Positions 47,062 through 56,171 of a stretch of DNA of 56,281 nt are shown in pieces (the stretch's first letter is position 1; every line of letters begins with the position of its first letter). A program made the translations under genes and the position numbers. The DNA comes from Rhodospirillales bacterium (GTDB lineage Bacteria > Pseudomonadota > Alphaproteobacteria > Acetobacterales > Acetobacteraceae): positions 1 through 56,281 of the forward strand of contig JAFKLG010000069.1 of assembly GCA_017304945.1 (NCBI GenBank). The letters run 5' to 3'. The notes below the pieces were generated by a model that saw nothing but the letters and a program-made list of their open reading frames with translations, searched no databases and had not been told where the DNA came from.

Positions 47062-47999
47062 TCCTGTACCGGTGGCAGGGGGACGCGCGCAATTTCGGCG
47101 ACGAACTGAACACCCTGCTCTGGCCCGACCTGCTGCCCGGCTTCTTCGACGACGACCCCTCGGCGCAGTTCCTCGGCATCGGATCGGTGCTGGATGGCCG
47201 CCACCCGCCCGACCGGCTCAAGCTGGTCGCGGGATCGGGCTATGGCGGCTACGAGCCGCCGCCGATGCTCGATGAAACATGGCGCATCCTCTGGGTGCGC
47301 GGCCCGCACACCGCGCGCCGAATCGGCCTGCCCGCCGCGCTGGGCCTCGGCGATCCGGCCGCGCTGCTGCCCTGCGTGCGGCCGATCGCCGCCCAGCCCG
47401 GCGTGACGATCGGGTTCATGCCGCATTTCGAGAGCGCGGGGCACGGCGCCTGGCACGCCGTCGCTGCCCTCGCGGGGCTGCGCCTGATCGATCCCCGCGA
47501 CGATCCCGCCGCGATCGTGCAGGCCATCGCCGGCTGCCGCGTCCTGGTCAGCGAAGCGCTGCACGGCGTCATCGTCGCCGACGCCGTGCGGGTCCCCTGG
47601 GTCGCGATCCGGCCGCTCGCCGGCATCCATCGCGCCAAGTGGCAGGATTGGGCCGAAACAATGGGCGTCCGGCTCGCCTTCCGGCCACTCCCCGCCTCGA
47701 CCCTGCTCGAGCAGGCCCAGGTATCGGCCCTGACGCGCTGGCATGCCGGCCGCACGCTGATCTCCCGCCACGCGGAGCGGCTGCGGGAGGTCGGCACGCG
47801 CCGCTTCCTCGCCCGCGCGGCCGCCGCGCTCGCCGCCGCCGCGCGCCAATCGCCCCAGCTTTCCGCCGATGCCGCGCTCGCCCGCTGCCAGGATCGCATG
47901 CTGAGCTGCCTCGACGGACTCACCCGCGGCGGCGTCCCACCGCGCCCGCAACACGCGGCGGAGCCGGCTTGCTTGCATCGGGCGGCGGAATCCGCGTAG
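47058..47999 (+). CDS. Polysaccharide pyruvyltransferase family protein
   Basis: This group adds ketal pyruvate from phosphoenolpyruvate to sugars in exopolysaccharides. The 313-residue protein shows NFGDELNTLLWPDLL near the N-terminus and the typical late segment SEALHGVIVADAVRVPWVAI (about residues 173-192). It has no signal peptide and acts in the cytoplasm. Translation is coupled to the upstream GT2 (ATGA overlap at 47058). Pyruvylation would add negative charge to the product, consistent with ugd-derived uronic acids nearby. The C-terminus becomes Ala/Arg-rich. Confidence 0.88.
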   Translation: MILYRWQGDARNFGDELNTLLWPDLLPGFFDDDPSAQFLGIGSVLDGRHPPDRLKLVAGSGYGGYEPPPMLDETWRILWVRGPHTARRIGLPAALGLGDPAALLPCVRPIAAQPGVTIGFMPHFESAGHGAWHAVAALAGLRLIDPRDDPAAIVQAIAGCRVLVSEALHGVIVADAVRVPWVAIRPLAGIHRAKWQDWAETMGVRLAFRPLPASTLLEQAQVSALTRWHAGRTLISRHAERLREVGTRRFLARAAAALAAAARQSPQLSADAALARCQDRMLSCLDGLTRGGVPPRPQHAAEPACLHRAAESA

Positions 48000-48057
48000 C
48001 ACCGCCGCCTGCTCGGCTGAGGGCCTCTGGCCGGCCGTGATCCAGCCGGGAACGTCG

Positions 48058-49743
48058 ATGCCACCTCATCCAAGCCAGCCGAACCCTGACCTGTTGAGCC
48101 GCATTCCCCTCTCCGCACGCGCGGTCGTGGAAATCGGCTGCGGCACCGGCGCGCTCGCCGCGGCGCATCGCGCGGTGAACCCCAGGGTGCGCTGGTACGG
48201 CGTCGATTCCGATCCCGCCGCGATCGAGGAAGCGGCGCGCTGGATGGATGGCGCGGCCTGCCTCGACATCGAGACGGACCCGCTGCCTTTCGATCTGCCG
48301 GAGGGGATCGACTGCCTGATCTATGGCGATGCGCTGCAGCGGCTGCGTGACCCGAGTGCGGTCCTGCGGCGGCACGTCGCGCAGCTCCAGGACGAGGGCA
48401 TGCTGCTGATCTGCGTGCCCAATCTCGAGCACTGGAGCTTTGCCGAACGCCTGCTGCGCGGCACCTGGGCCTATGAGCCGGCGGGCCTGCTCGACCGCAC
48501 GCATCTGCGCTGGTTCACCCTCGACACGCTGCGCCAGGATCTGCTCGAGATGGGCCTCTCGATCTGCGACGTGCATCCCCGCATCTTCGCCCCCGAGGCG
48601 GCGCAGCGGTTCACCGCCGCGATCGCCCCGGCGCTCGCTGCCCTCGGCGTCGACCAGGAACGTTACCTGCAGCGCGCGATGCCGCTGCAATATGTCTGGC
48701 GCGTCCGCAAGACACCGCGCCAGCGGCTGATCGTCGGCGGCAACATGCTGGACCCGGTCGGCGGCGTCTCGCATGTCCGCGTCGTCCACCCGCTCGCCGC
48801 ACTCGGCACCGATCCCACCGTCACCGCGCGGGTGGCAACCGCGCTGGAGGAGACCCCGGTCGGCGACACCACGCCCCGCATCTTCGTGCTGCACCGGCCG
48901 GCGCTCACCGGGGAGCGGGGCACCGCGCTGCTGCAGGCGCTGATCTCCAACAACTGGCTGGTCGTCACCGAATTCGACGATCTTCCCGACCATTTCGCGC
49001 CGCTGCGCGATCCGGCCCACCTCACCTTCCGTGGCGTGCACGCGATCCAGACCAGCACGCCCGCGCTCGCCGCGGTGCTGCGCACGCGCAATCCCGAGGT
49101 CGCGGTCTTCCCGAACGCCCTGACCACCTTGCCGGAGCCACGGAACTTCGCGGATTTCGGCCGGCTCACGCTGTTCTTCGGCGCGTTGAACCGGGAAGCG
49201 GACTGGCAGCCGCTGATGCCGGTGCTGAACGAGGTCGCGCGCAGCGTCGGTGAGCGGCTGCGCTTCGAGGTGGTGCACGACCGGCTGTTCTTCGACGCGC
49301 TCGAAACGCCGCACAAGCGCTTCACGCCCACCTGCGACTACGAGACGTATATGGCCCTGCTGGGCGGCAGCGAGATCTCGTTCATGCCGCTGGGCGACAC
49401 GGCCTTCAACCGCGCCAAGTCGGACCTGAAATTCATCGAGGCGGGCGGATGTCGCGTGGTCGCGCTGGCCAGCCCGATCGTCTATGCCGACAGCGTGGTG
49501 GATGGGGAAACCGGGCTGCTGTTCCGTGATCCGGGCGAGCTGCGCGATCGGCTGCAGCGCCTGCTCGCACTGCCGGAACGGGCGCTGGCGATTGCCGAGG
49601 CCGCCCGCCGCTACGTGGCGGAGAACCGGATGATGGCCTACCAGGTTGCCGACCGCATCGCCTGGTACCGCTCGCTCTGGGCCCGACGGGACGAGCTCTC
49701 CCGCGCCATCGCCCGCCGGCTCGGGAGCGTGCCGCCGGCCTGA
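48058..49743 (+). CDS. Methyltransferase-glycosyltransferase fusion
   Basis: The 561-residue protein has two parts. Residues about 20-190 form a class I SAM-dependent methyltransferase: motif I EIGCGTG (25-31), acidic Asp50 ending strand 2, and VPNLEHWSF and DRTHLRWFT, as in small-molecule/glycan methyltransferases. Residues about 220-555 resemble a glycosyltransferase of the GT-B type, with VVTEFDDLPDHF, a long PNALT region and a C-terminal SDLKFIEAGGCRVVALASPIVYADSV (donor-site-like). The fusion suggests sequential glycosylation and methylation of one glycan. The start is placed at ATG 48058. An in-frame GTG at 48037 lies seven codons earlier. The PPT gene ends 58 bp before. Confidence 0.82.
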   Translation: MPPHPSQPNPDLLSRIPLSARAVVEIGCGTGALAAAHRAVNPRVRWYGVDSDPAAIEEAARWMDGAACLDIETDPLPFDLPEGIDCLIYGDALQRLRDPSAVLRRHVAQLQDEGMLLICVPNLEHWSFAERLLRGTWAYEPAGLLDRTHLRWFTLDTLRQDLLEMGLSICDVHPRIFAPEAAQRFTAAIAPALAALGVDQERYLQRAMPLQYVWRVRKTPRQRLIVGGNMLDPVGGVSHVRVVHPLAALGTDPTVTARVATALEETPVGDTTPRIFVLHRPALTGERGTALLQALISNNWLVVTEFDDLPDHFAPLRDPAHLTFRGVHAIQTSTPALAAVLRTRNPEVAVFPNALTTLPEPRNFADFGRLTLFFGALNREADWQPLMPVLNEVARSVGERLRFEVVHDRLFFDALETPHKRFTPTCDYETYMALLGGSEISFMPLGDTAFNRAKSDLKFIEAGGCRVVALASPIVYADSVVDGETGLLFRDPGELRDRLQRLLALPERALAIAEAARRYVAENRMMAYQVADRIAWYRSLWARRDELSRAIARRLGSVPPA

Positions 49744-49749
49744 GCCGGC

Positions 49750-50394
49750 TCAGGCCGCGAGGACGATGGGCAGCGCCTGGGCCACGGCCGCCTGGCACGG
49801 CTCGATGACCGGAACCCCACAGGCCGCCTCGATCGCCGCCCGGTGGCCGGCCATCCCGGTGCAGCCCAGGATCACCGCCCCGGCGCCGCGCTCCACCAGC
49901 GCGGTGGCGGTCGCGATCAGTTGCGCCCGCGCCGCCACCGGATCGAGCAGCGTCTCCAAAGCGACGTTCATGGCGAGTTCGGCGGCCAGCCGCCCCTCCA
50001 GGCCCATCGCCCGCAAGGCCGCGAGGTGACGCGCCTTGGACGCCTCGACCAGCGCGATCACGCCGAACCGTTCGCTGCGCGCGACCGCCGCGGCCACGGC
50101 GGCGCGGAAGATGCCGAGGACGGGTGTGGCGGTGACCGCGCGCACCGCCTCGATGCCGGGATCCGAGGCGCAGGCGATCACCAGCACGTCGGCCGGCTCG
50201 CGCGCCGCGAACTGGCAGAGCGGCTCCACCACCGCGTGCCAGTCCCGCCAGGAGTAGATCGCGGGCGGCCCCTCGGCGAGCGTCGCCACCTCCAGGCGTG
50301 GGCCGCCGGGAAACCGGAACGGGGCGATCGCGGCATCGATTCCCTCGGAGCAGGGGCGCGAGGAATTGGGGTTGATCACGAGGATGCGGGCCAT
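49750..50394 (-). CDS. Asp/Glu/hydantoin racemase family protein
   Basis: The 214-residue protein matches the aspartate/glutamate racemase fold. It has the start ARILVINPNSS, a first catalytic-type cysteine in IACASDPG (about residue 73) and a second in ILGCTGMAG (about 176). The IACxSDPG form is that of hydantoin racemases and allantoin racemases rather than MurI. It may interconvert the enantiomers of a 5-substituted hydantoin or a similar amide, which would fit with the hydantoinase-type enzymes in the window, but they are distant. No good ribosome binding site precedes ATG 50394. Confidence 0.85.
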   Translation of the reverse strand: MARILVINPNSSRPCSEGIDAAIAPFRFPGGPRLEVATLAEGPPAIYSWRDWHAVVEPLCQFAAREPADVLVIACASDPGIEAVRAVTATPVLGIFRAAVAAAVARSERFGVIALVEASKARHLAALRAMGLEGRLAAELAMNVALETLLDPVAARAQLIATATALVERGAGAVILGCTGMAGHRAAIEAACGVPVIEPCQAAVAQALPIVLAA

Positions 50395-50503
50395 GCATGC
50401 AGTGTCGGAGCGCTGGCGCTGCAGGGCAAGACGCGCGATAAGGGATGTTGCACCGCAGCAAAACGTTGCCACCTGCAGGCGAGAGCGCAATTGGGGACCG
50501 ACG

Positions 50504-50932
50504 ATGCCGACCACTCGCTGGCAGCCGGACCGCTCGGCCGACCGCCCGCCACTCGGGACCGGACCGATGCCCACGATCCCGACCGCTCTCGGGCGCGGGC
50601 TGTTGGGCCGCTGCCCGATCTGCGGCGTCGCGCCCCTGTTCGCCGGCTTCCTCCGCGTGCGCGACGTCTGCCCGCACTGCACGGCGCCGGTCGGCCTCGC
50701 CCGCGCGGACGACGCCCCGCCGTATTTCACGATCCTGATCACCGGTCATGTCGTGGTGCCGCTCATGCTGTTGCTCGAGCGGGCGCAGCAGCCGCCCGAC
50801 TGGGTGATGGCGGCGATTTTCGTGCCGCTGACCCTGGTGGTGGCGCTGGGCTTGCTGCGGCCGATCAAGGGCGCGACGGTCGGGCTCATGCTGATGCTCA
50901 ACCTGCTCAAGCCCAATGCCGAGGCCCCGTGA
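50504..50932 (+). CDS. DUF983 zinc-ribbon membrane protein
   Basis: The 142-residue protein has a four-Cys zinc ribbon near its N-terminus (GRCPICG and VCPHC) and two C-terminal membrane helices (about 85-105 and 110-130). This is the DUF983 family layout. Function is unknown; a role in cytochrome oxidase or membrane assembly has been suggested for relatives but is not shown here. The start is placed at ATG 50504. The ATG at 50567, just before the conserved part, is an alternative. The gene leads a run of plus-strand genes ending with mtnA. Confidence 0.82.
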   Translation: MPTTRWQPDRSADRPPLGTGPMPTIPTALGRGLLGRCPICGVAPLFAGFLRVRDVCPHCTAPVGLARADDAPPYFTILITGHVVVPLMLLLERAQQPPDWVMAAIFVPLTLVVALGLLRPIKGATVGLMLMLNLLKPNAEAP

Positions 50933-50933
50933 G

Positions 50934-51461
50934 ATGGGCGGCATGACGCCGACGCTCCCCCCCGCGCAGGCGGCCCTCGCCGGGCCGCGGCTGGCGCGCG
51001 TGGTGCTGGACGGCGAGAGCCAGACCGGGCTCTCCCCGTTCATCGAGGCCGATCGCGAGCAGGCGGTCGCCGATCTCGGCGCGGCCAGCCATTTCGCCCC
51101 GCTGACGCGCGCGGAGGTTCCCGGCCCCTACGAGCTGCATTTGGCGATCCGGGAGGGGCGGCTGATCTTCGACGTGCGCGACCTGGCCGGCGCGCCCATC
51201 ATCGCGATTGGACTGGTGCTCACCCCGTTTCGCCGGCTGGTGAAGGACTACCAATTGCTGGTCGACAGCCACATCATGGCCGTGGAAGAGGGACGCGAGG
51301 CCCGCATCCAGGCCATCGACATGGGCCGGCGCGGCCTGCACAACGAGGGAGCGGAGCTGATGCGCCAGCGGCTGGCAGGCAAGATCGAGATCGATTTCGA
51401 CACCGCGCGCCGCCTGTTCACCCTGGTCTGCGTGCTGCACCAGCGGGTGTCCGCCCGATGA
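50934..51461 (+). CDS. UPF0262 family protein
   Basis: The 175-residue protein belongs to UPF0262, a family largely restricted to alphaproteobacteria with no assigned function. The best conserved stretch is the C-terminal AIDMGRRGLHNEGAELMRQRL, with KIEIDFDTARRLFTLVCVLH. LTPFRRLVKDYQ precedes it. It starts one base after the DUF983 stop and overlaps mtnA by 4 bp (ATGA), so it is translationally tied to both. A later in-frame ATG at 50943 is possible. The tight linkage hints at a shared process that the sequence does not identify. Confidence 0.87.
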   Translation: MGGMTPTLPPAQAALAGPRLARVVLDGESQTGLSPFIEADREQAVADLGAASHFAPLTRAEVPGPYELHLAIREGRLIFDVRDLAGAPIIAIGLVLTPFRRLVKDYQLLVDSHIMAVEEGREARIQAIDMGRRGLHNEGAELMRQRLAGKIEIDFDTARRLFTLVCVLHQRVSAR

Positions 51462-52546
51462 GGATCGACGGCGTTCCCTATCGCAGCGTGTGGGTGGACT
51501 CATCCGACCCAGGCGTCCTCTGCTTGTTCGATCAGACCAAATTGCCCTGGGCGCTGGACATCCTGCGCCTGACCCATCGTGACCAGGTGGCGCATGCGAT
51601 CCGGTCCATGCAGGTGCGTGGTGCGCCGCTGATCGGGGCGGTGGCTGCCTACGGGCTGTGCCTCGCGCTGCGAGCCGATGCCTCGACCGAGGCGATGGAG
51701 CGTGACGCCGCCCTGCTGGCCGACACCCGCCCGACCGCGATCAACCTCCGCTGGGCGCTGGAGCGCATGCTGACCCGACTGCGCAACACCCCGGCGTCGG
51801 AACGGGTTGCGGTCGCCTATCAGGAGGCGGCGGCGATCGCCGACGAGGACGCGGCGCAGAACGAGGCGATCGGTCAGCATGGCCTGCCGCTGCTGCGCGA
51901 CGTCGCCACGGCGCGCGGCCGGGTCAACGTGCTGACCCACTGCAATGCCGGATGGCTCGCGACGGTCGATTGGGGCACCGCGCTGGCGCCGATCTACAAG
52001 GCGCACGACGCCGGGCTCGACGTGCATGTCTGGGTGGATGAGACCCGCCCGCGCAACCAGGGCGCCGCGCTGACCGCCTGGGAACTCGGCAAGCACGGGG
52101 TCCCGCATACCGTGGTCGCGGACAATGCCGGGGGGCACCTGATGCAGCACGGCATGGTCGACCTCGCCATCGTCGGCACCGACCGGGTGACCCGCACCGG
52201 CGACGTTGCCAACAAGATCGGCACCTACCTGAAGGCGCTGGCGGCGCGGGACAACGACATCCCGTTCTGGGTCGCGCTGCCCTCCTCGACGATCGACTGG
52301 CGGGTCTCCGACGGGATTGCCGAGATCCCGATCGAGGAGCGCAGCGGCGCGGAGGTCACCGACGTCACCGGCCGTCTCCCGGATGGCCAGATCGCCACGG
52401 TGCGGGTGGCCGCGGCCGACAGCCCCGCCGCGAACCCGGCCTTCGACGTCACCCCGGCGCGGCTGGTCACCGGGCTGATCACCGAACGCGGCCGCTGCGA
52501 CGCCTCGGCCGAGGGCCTGCGCGCCCTGTTTCCCGAACGCGCCTGA
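51458..52546 (+). CDS. mtnA: S-methyl-5-thioribose-1-phosphate isomerase
   Basis: MtnA isomerises methylthioribose-1-phosphate to the ribulose form in the methionine salvage pathway. The 362-residue protein has the RGAPLIG motif (54-60), catalytic Cys162 in LTHCNAGWLA and Asp242 in VGTDRVTRTGDVANKIGTY, as in characterised MtnA and the related eIF2B-type isomerases. It overlaps UPF0262 by 4 bp. Other salvage genes (mtnP/mtnK, mtnB-D) are not in the window; some bacteria use MtnA in alternative RLP-dependent shunts. Confidence 0.93.
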   Translation: MRIDGVPYRSVWVDSSDPGVLCLFDQTKLPWALDILRLTHRDQVAHAIRSMQVRGAPLIGAVAAYGLCLALRADASTEAMERDAALLADTRPTAINLRWALERMLTRLRNTPASERVAVAYQEAAAIADEDAAQNEAIGQHGLPLLRDVATARGRVNVLTHCNAGWLATVDWGTALAPIYKAHDAGLDVHVWVDETRPRNQGAALTAWELGKHGVPHTVVADNAGGHLMQHGMVDLAIVGTDRVTRTGDVANKIGTYLKALAARDNDIPFWVALPSSTIDWRVSDGIAEIPIEERSGAEVTDVTGRLPDGQIATVRVAAADSPAANPAFDVTPARLVTGLITERGRCDASAEGLRALFPERA

Positions 52547-52555
52547 CCGCCGTCG

Positions 52556-53467
52556 ATGCGACCCCGCCCTGCCCAGTTCGGTGCCGGTTTCCGGACATCG
52601 GGCGGCGGGGCATGGCGCGCCGGTGCCCTGGCTGCGCTGGTGCTGGCCGGGGGGACGCTCAGCGGCTGCGCGCCGCGCATCGCGCCTGACGCGCATGCGC
52701 CGCCATTCGCGACCAAGCCTTACGAGCCGTTCTCGACGGCGGCCGTCGTCGCGATCGCGCTGCGGGAATGGCGGCAATGGGGCCAACTGGTGGATGACGA
52801 CCCGCCCGGGACGCGCCCGCCCCTCGCGCCGGAGGACAAGCCCGAACGGCAACCCGGCTACTGGCAGCGCGTCGGCGAGTACTGGTGGCTGGGGCTCGAC
52901 GCGGGCTCGCCCGAAAGCGCCTGGACCGGCAAGCACGATGCCGCCGGCCGGGTGTTTCCCGCCAACCGCGACGGCGCCTTCGCCTGGTCGGCCGCGTTCG
53001 TCTCCTACGTGATGCGCATCGCCGGGGCCGGCGCGGGGTTTCCGTATGCCGCCGATCACGCGGCCTACATCAACGCGGCCGCGCGCATGACCGGGAATGC
53101 CAGCACGCGCTGGGTCGTGAATGCCGAACGCGTCGAGGCCTATGCGCCGCAGCCCGGCGACCTGATCTGCCTCGGCCGTGGTTGGGCGGCCAGCCTGCGC
53201 TTCGCGAACCTGCCGACCGCGGAGCCGTTCCCAGCCCATTGCGACATCGTGGTCTCGCCCCCGGTGGCGGGCCAGATCAGCGTGGTCGGCGGCAACGTGA
53301 ACGACGCCGTCACGTTGAAGCATGTGCCGGTCGGGCCCGATGGGCGGCTCGCCACGCCGGACGGCATCGTGCTGGACACACGCTGGCCGTGGTTCGTCGT
53401 GTTGCGGGTGATCCCGCTCGCCCCGCCCCCGCTCGCCCAACGATTGATCGACCTCAATGCGGGGTGA
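52556..53467 (+). CDS. DUF2272 family lipoprotein
   Basis: The 303-residue product has a lipoprotein signal ending in LSGC with Cys38 (lipobox TLSGC). The mature part contains the DUF2272 features: [16 protein letters not shown], a Tyr/Trp-rich [13 protein letters not shown] segment and [10 protein letters not shown] near residue 225, with a final [16 protein letters not shown]2272 is a CHAP/NlpC-like fold, so a peptidoglycan-related hydrolase is plausible, but the catalytic residues cannot be assigned by eye. It follows mtnA by 9 bp with no obvious ribosome binding site and may be in the same transcript. Confidence 0.83.
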   Translation: MRPRPAQFGAGFRTSGGGAWRAGALAALVLAGGTLSGCAPRIAPDAHAPPFATKPYEPFSTAAVVAIALREWRQWGQLVDDDPPGTRPPLAPEDKPERQPGYWQRVGEYWWLGLDAGSPESAWTGKHDAAGRVFPANRDGAFAWSAAFVSYVMRIAGAGAGFPYAADHAAYINAAARMTGNASTRWVVNAERVEAYAPQPGDLICLGRGWAASLRFANLPTAEPFPAHCDIVVSPPVAGQISVVGGNVNDAVTLKHVPVGPDGRLATPDGIVLDTRWPWFVVLRVIPLAPPPLAQRLIDLNAG

Positions 53468-53514
53468 TCGGCCCGCTGGCTAGACAAGGTTCGGCCCTGT
53501 TTCTGGAGCGCGCC

Positions 53515-54540
53515 ATGGCGAACATGATGAAAGCGGCGGTCGTCCGCCGCCTCGGTGGACCGCTGACCATCGAGGAGGTCCCGATCCCCACTCCGAGCTT
53601 CGGCGAGGTGCTGGTCAAGATCGTCGCGAGCGGCGTCTGCCACACCGATCTGCACGCTGCCGAGGGTGACTGGCCGGTGAAGCCGACCGCGCCGTTCATT
53701 CCCGGTCACGAGGGTGCCGGCATCGTCGCCGCGTGCGGCCCGGGCGTGGTGGGCTTGAAGGAAGGCGATCCGGTCGGCATCGCCTGGCTGCACGACGCGT
53801 GCGGGCGCTGCGAGTATTGCATGACCGGCTGGGAGACGCTGTGCGAGAAGCAGAACGACAGCGGCTACACCGTGAACGGCACCTTCGCGGAATATGCGAT
53901 CGGCGCCGCGGACTATGTCGGCCGCCTGCCCGCCAACCCGGATTTCGCGGCCATCGCGCCGATCCTGTGCGCCGGGGTCACCACCTACAAGGGCCTGAAG
54001 GAAACCCAGGCGCGGCCCGGCGAATGGGTCGCGATTTCCGGCATCGGCGGCCTCGGTCACGTCGCGGTGCAATACGCCAAGGCGATGGGGCTGCATGTCA
54101 TCGCCCTCGACGTGGCCGAGGACAAGCTGGCGCTCGCGCGCAGCCTGGGGGCGGACGCCACGGTGAATGCGCGTGCGCCCGATGCGGCGGAGCAGGTGAT
54201 CGCGAAGACGTCGGGCGGCGCGCACGGCGTGCTGGTCACGGCGGTCTCGCCTCCCGCCTTCCGCCAGGCCATCCACCTCACCCGCCGGTGCGGCACGATC
54301 ACCATGGTCGGCCTTCCGCCCGGTGAGTTCGCCACGCCGATCTTCGAGGTGGTGCTGAAGCGGATCACCATCCGCGGCTCGATCGTCGGCACGCGCAAGG
54401 ACCTCGCCGAGGCGCTCGCCTTCGCCGCGGAGGGCAAGGTGCAGGTGCACTATCATTCGGCGAAGCTGGACGACATCAACGGCATCTTCGCCGACCTGAA
54501 GACCGGCAAGGTCGACGGACGGATGGTGATCTCCCTGTAG
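53515..54540 (+). CDS. adhP: Zinc-dependent alcohol dehydrogenase (AdhP type)
   Basis: This medium-chain NAD-dependent alcohol dehydrogenase has 341 residues. The catalytic zinc ligands are Cys42 (GVCHTDLH), His65 (PGHEGAG) and Cys near 152 ([12 protein letters not shown]). The structural zinc is held by Cys96, Cys99, Cys102 and Cys110 (CGRCEYC...TLC). The nucleotide site reads [10 protein letters not shown]. The compact size and the [11 protein letters not shown] segment match AdhP-type ethanol dehydrogenases. It has a GGAG site before ATG 53515; the frame extends upstream as antisense-like sequence and is not used. It starts 47 bp after the DUF2272 gene. Confidence 0.94.
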   Translation: MANMMKAAVVRRLGGPLTIEEVPIPTPSFGEVLVKIVASGVCHTDLHAAEGDWPVKPTAPFIPGHEGAGIVAACGPGVVGLKEGDPVGIAWLHDACGRCEYCMTGWETLCEKQNDSGYTVNGTFAEYAIGAADYVGRLPANPDFAAIAPILCAGVTTYKGLKETQARPGEWVAISGIGGLGHVAVQYAKAMGLHVIALDVAEDKLALARSLGADATVNARAPDAAEQVIAKTSGGAHGVLVTAVSPPAFRQAIHLTRRCGTITMVGLPPGEFATPIFEVVLKRITIRGSIVGTRKDLAEALAFAAEGKVQVHYHSAKLDDINGIFADLKTGKVDGRMVISL

Positions 54541-54573
54541 GTCCCCCGCGTCGGATCGCCGACCCAGGCAGCG

Positions 54574-54691
54574 GGCCGGCGATCACGCGAGGACGGCGGT
54601 CAAGCAGGGCGTGCGGTCAAGCAGGGCGTGCGGTCGTGCAGGGCGTTCGGTCGAGCAGAGCCGGCGGGCAAGCGCGGCCGGCGATCACGCG
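54574..54691. repeat. 17-bp tandem repeats bounded by 16-bp direct repeats
   Basis: Four 17-bp units (54596-54612, 54613-54629, 54630-54646, 54647-54663), all variants of GCGGTCAAGCAGGGCGT, lie between two identical copies of GGCCGGCGATCACGCG (54574-54589 and 54676-54691). The arrangement lies in the 179-bp gap between adhP and the rhodanese gene, which converge here. Confidence 0.75.
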
Positions 54692-54719
54692 CGTCCTGGC
54701 GAGGACCGGCGGTGGCGGA

Positions 54720-55130
54720 TCACCTCTGCCGCCACGGCAGGCCCTCGGCCTTCCAGCCGCCGGCGGCGCCGCGATGCCCCTCCGCGTCCAGCGGCCCCTC
54801 GAACCCGTCCGCGACGTTGAACACATGCGTGAACCCGGCCGCGCGCGCCGCCTCCGCAGCGGCCAGGCTGCGCGCGCCGCTGCGGCACAGGAAATAGATG
54901 TGGTGCTCGGGCGTGAAGCCCACCTTCTGCAACTGCTCCTCGAACGCCGCGTTCCGCTGCATCGCCGGATAGGTCTGCCAGGGGATCAGCACCGCCTGCT
55001 TGCCGGCCCCGGCAAGGTCGGGCACGCCCACGAAATTCCACTCCACATCGGTGCGCACGTCGACGAGCTGCGCCTGCGGGTCCGCCTTCAGGGCTTCCCA
55101 GGTGGCCGTCGGGGAGACATTCTCGACCAT
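54720..55130 (-). CDS. Rhodanese-like domain protein
   Basis: This single-domain sulfurtransferase has 136 residues. The active-site loop reads LCRSGARS, with Cys82 as the persulfide-bearing residue; an Arg-rich variant of the usual CxxGxR. The N-terminal DVRTDVEW and the closing VFNVADGFEGP are family typical. It may transfer sulfur in cysteine metabolism, as it diverges by only 32 bp from cysK. The start is ATG 55130. A TTG nine bases upstream could also serve, with GGAG closer to it. Confidence 0.88.
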   Translation of the reverse strand: MVENVSPTATWEALKADPQAQLVDVRTDVEWNFVGVPDLAGAGKQAVLIPWQTYPAMQRNAAFEEQLQKVGFTPEHHIYFLCRSGARSLAAAEAARAAGFTHVFNVADGFEGPLDAEGHRGAAGGWKAEGLPWRQR

Positions 55131-55162
55131 ATGAGTCAACTACTCCGCAGCATGAGGACGCG

Positions 55163-56167
55163 ATGACCGAGTTGTATCACGGCAGTGCCTGGCAGGACGA
55201 CCTCGCCGCGGCGATCGGCCAGACGCCGCTGATCAAGCTCCGCCGCGCCTCCGAAGCGACCGGCTGCACCATTCTCGGCAAGGCGGAGTTCATGAATCCC
55301 GGCGGATCGGTGAAGGACCGCGCCGGCCTCGCCATCATCACCGACGCCGAACGCCGTGGCGCGCTGAAACCGGGCGGCACCATCGTCGAGGGTACCGCCG
55401 GCAACACCGGCATCGGCCTGACGCTGGTCGGCAACGCGCGCGGTTATCGCAGCGTGATCGTGATGCCGGAGACGCAGAGCAAGGAGAAGATCGACTTCCT
55501 GCGCATGATCGGTGCCGACCTCCGCCTGGTGCCGGCCAAGCCGTTCCGCGATCCCGGCAACTACGTCCACGTCTCGCGCCGGCTCGCCGAGGAGACCGGC
55601 GCCGTCTGGGCCAACCAGTTCGACAACCTGGCCAATCGCGAGGGCCACCGCGCCACCACCGGCCCCGAGATCTGGCGCCAGACCGGCGGGCGGATCGACG
55701 CCTTCACCTGCGCCTGCGGCACCGGCGGCACGCTGGCCGGCGTCGCGATGGCACTGAAGGCCGAGTCTCCGGCGGTGCGGATCGTGCTCGCCGACCCGCA
55801 TGGCAGCGGCCTGTATGGCTGGGTGAAGAACGGCGACCTGTCGGTGAGCGGCAGCTCGATCACGGAGGGCATCGGCCAGTCGCGCGTGCCCGCCAACCTG
55901 GAGGGCGCGCCGATCGACGACGCGGTGCGCATTCCCGATGCCGAGGCGCTGGAGCAGATCTACGACGTGCTGATCCACGAGGGATTGTCGGTCGGCACCT
56001 CGGCCGGGATCAACATCGCCGCGGCGATCCGCGTCGCCCGCGACCTGGGCCCTGGCCACACGGTGGTGACGGTGCTGTGCGACGGCGGCAGCCGGTATCA
56101 GTCGAAACTGTTCAACCCGAGCTTCCTGCGGGAGAAAGGACTGCCGGTTCCGTCCTGGATGGCGTGA
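55163..56167 (+). CDS. cysK: Cysteine synthase A
   Basis: CysK replaces the acetyl group of O-acetylserine with sulfide to form cysteine. The 334-residue PLP protein has the Schiff-base Lys51 in NPGGSVKDRAG, the substrate loop EGTAGNTGIG and the phosphate-binding GTGGTLAG. The C-terminal part (GLSVGTSAGINIAAA) is intact. Its length and the extended region between residues 130 and 230 lean to the CysK/CBS-like side rather than CysM; that separation is inference. GAGGA lies before ATG 55163. The promoters of cysK and the rhodanese gene must overlap. Confidence 0.92.
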   Translation: MTELYHGSAWQDDLAAAIGQTPLIKLRRASEATGCTILGKAEFMNPGGSVKDRAGLAIITDAERRGALKPGGTIVEGTAGNTGIGLTLVGNARGYRSVIVMPETQSKEKIDFLRMIGADLRLVPAKPFRDPGNYVHVSRRLAEETGAVWANQFDNLANREGHRATTGPEIWRQTGGRIDAFTCACGTGGTLAGVAMALKAESPAVRIVLADPHGSGLYGWVKNGDLSVSGSSITEGIGQSRVPANLEGAPIDDAVRIPDAEALEQIYDVLIHEGLSVGTSAGINIAAAIRVARDLGPGHTVVTVLCDGGSRYQSKLFNPSFLREKGLPVPSWMA

Positions 56168-56171
56168 CGCG

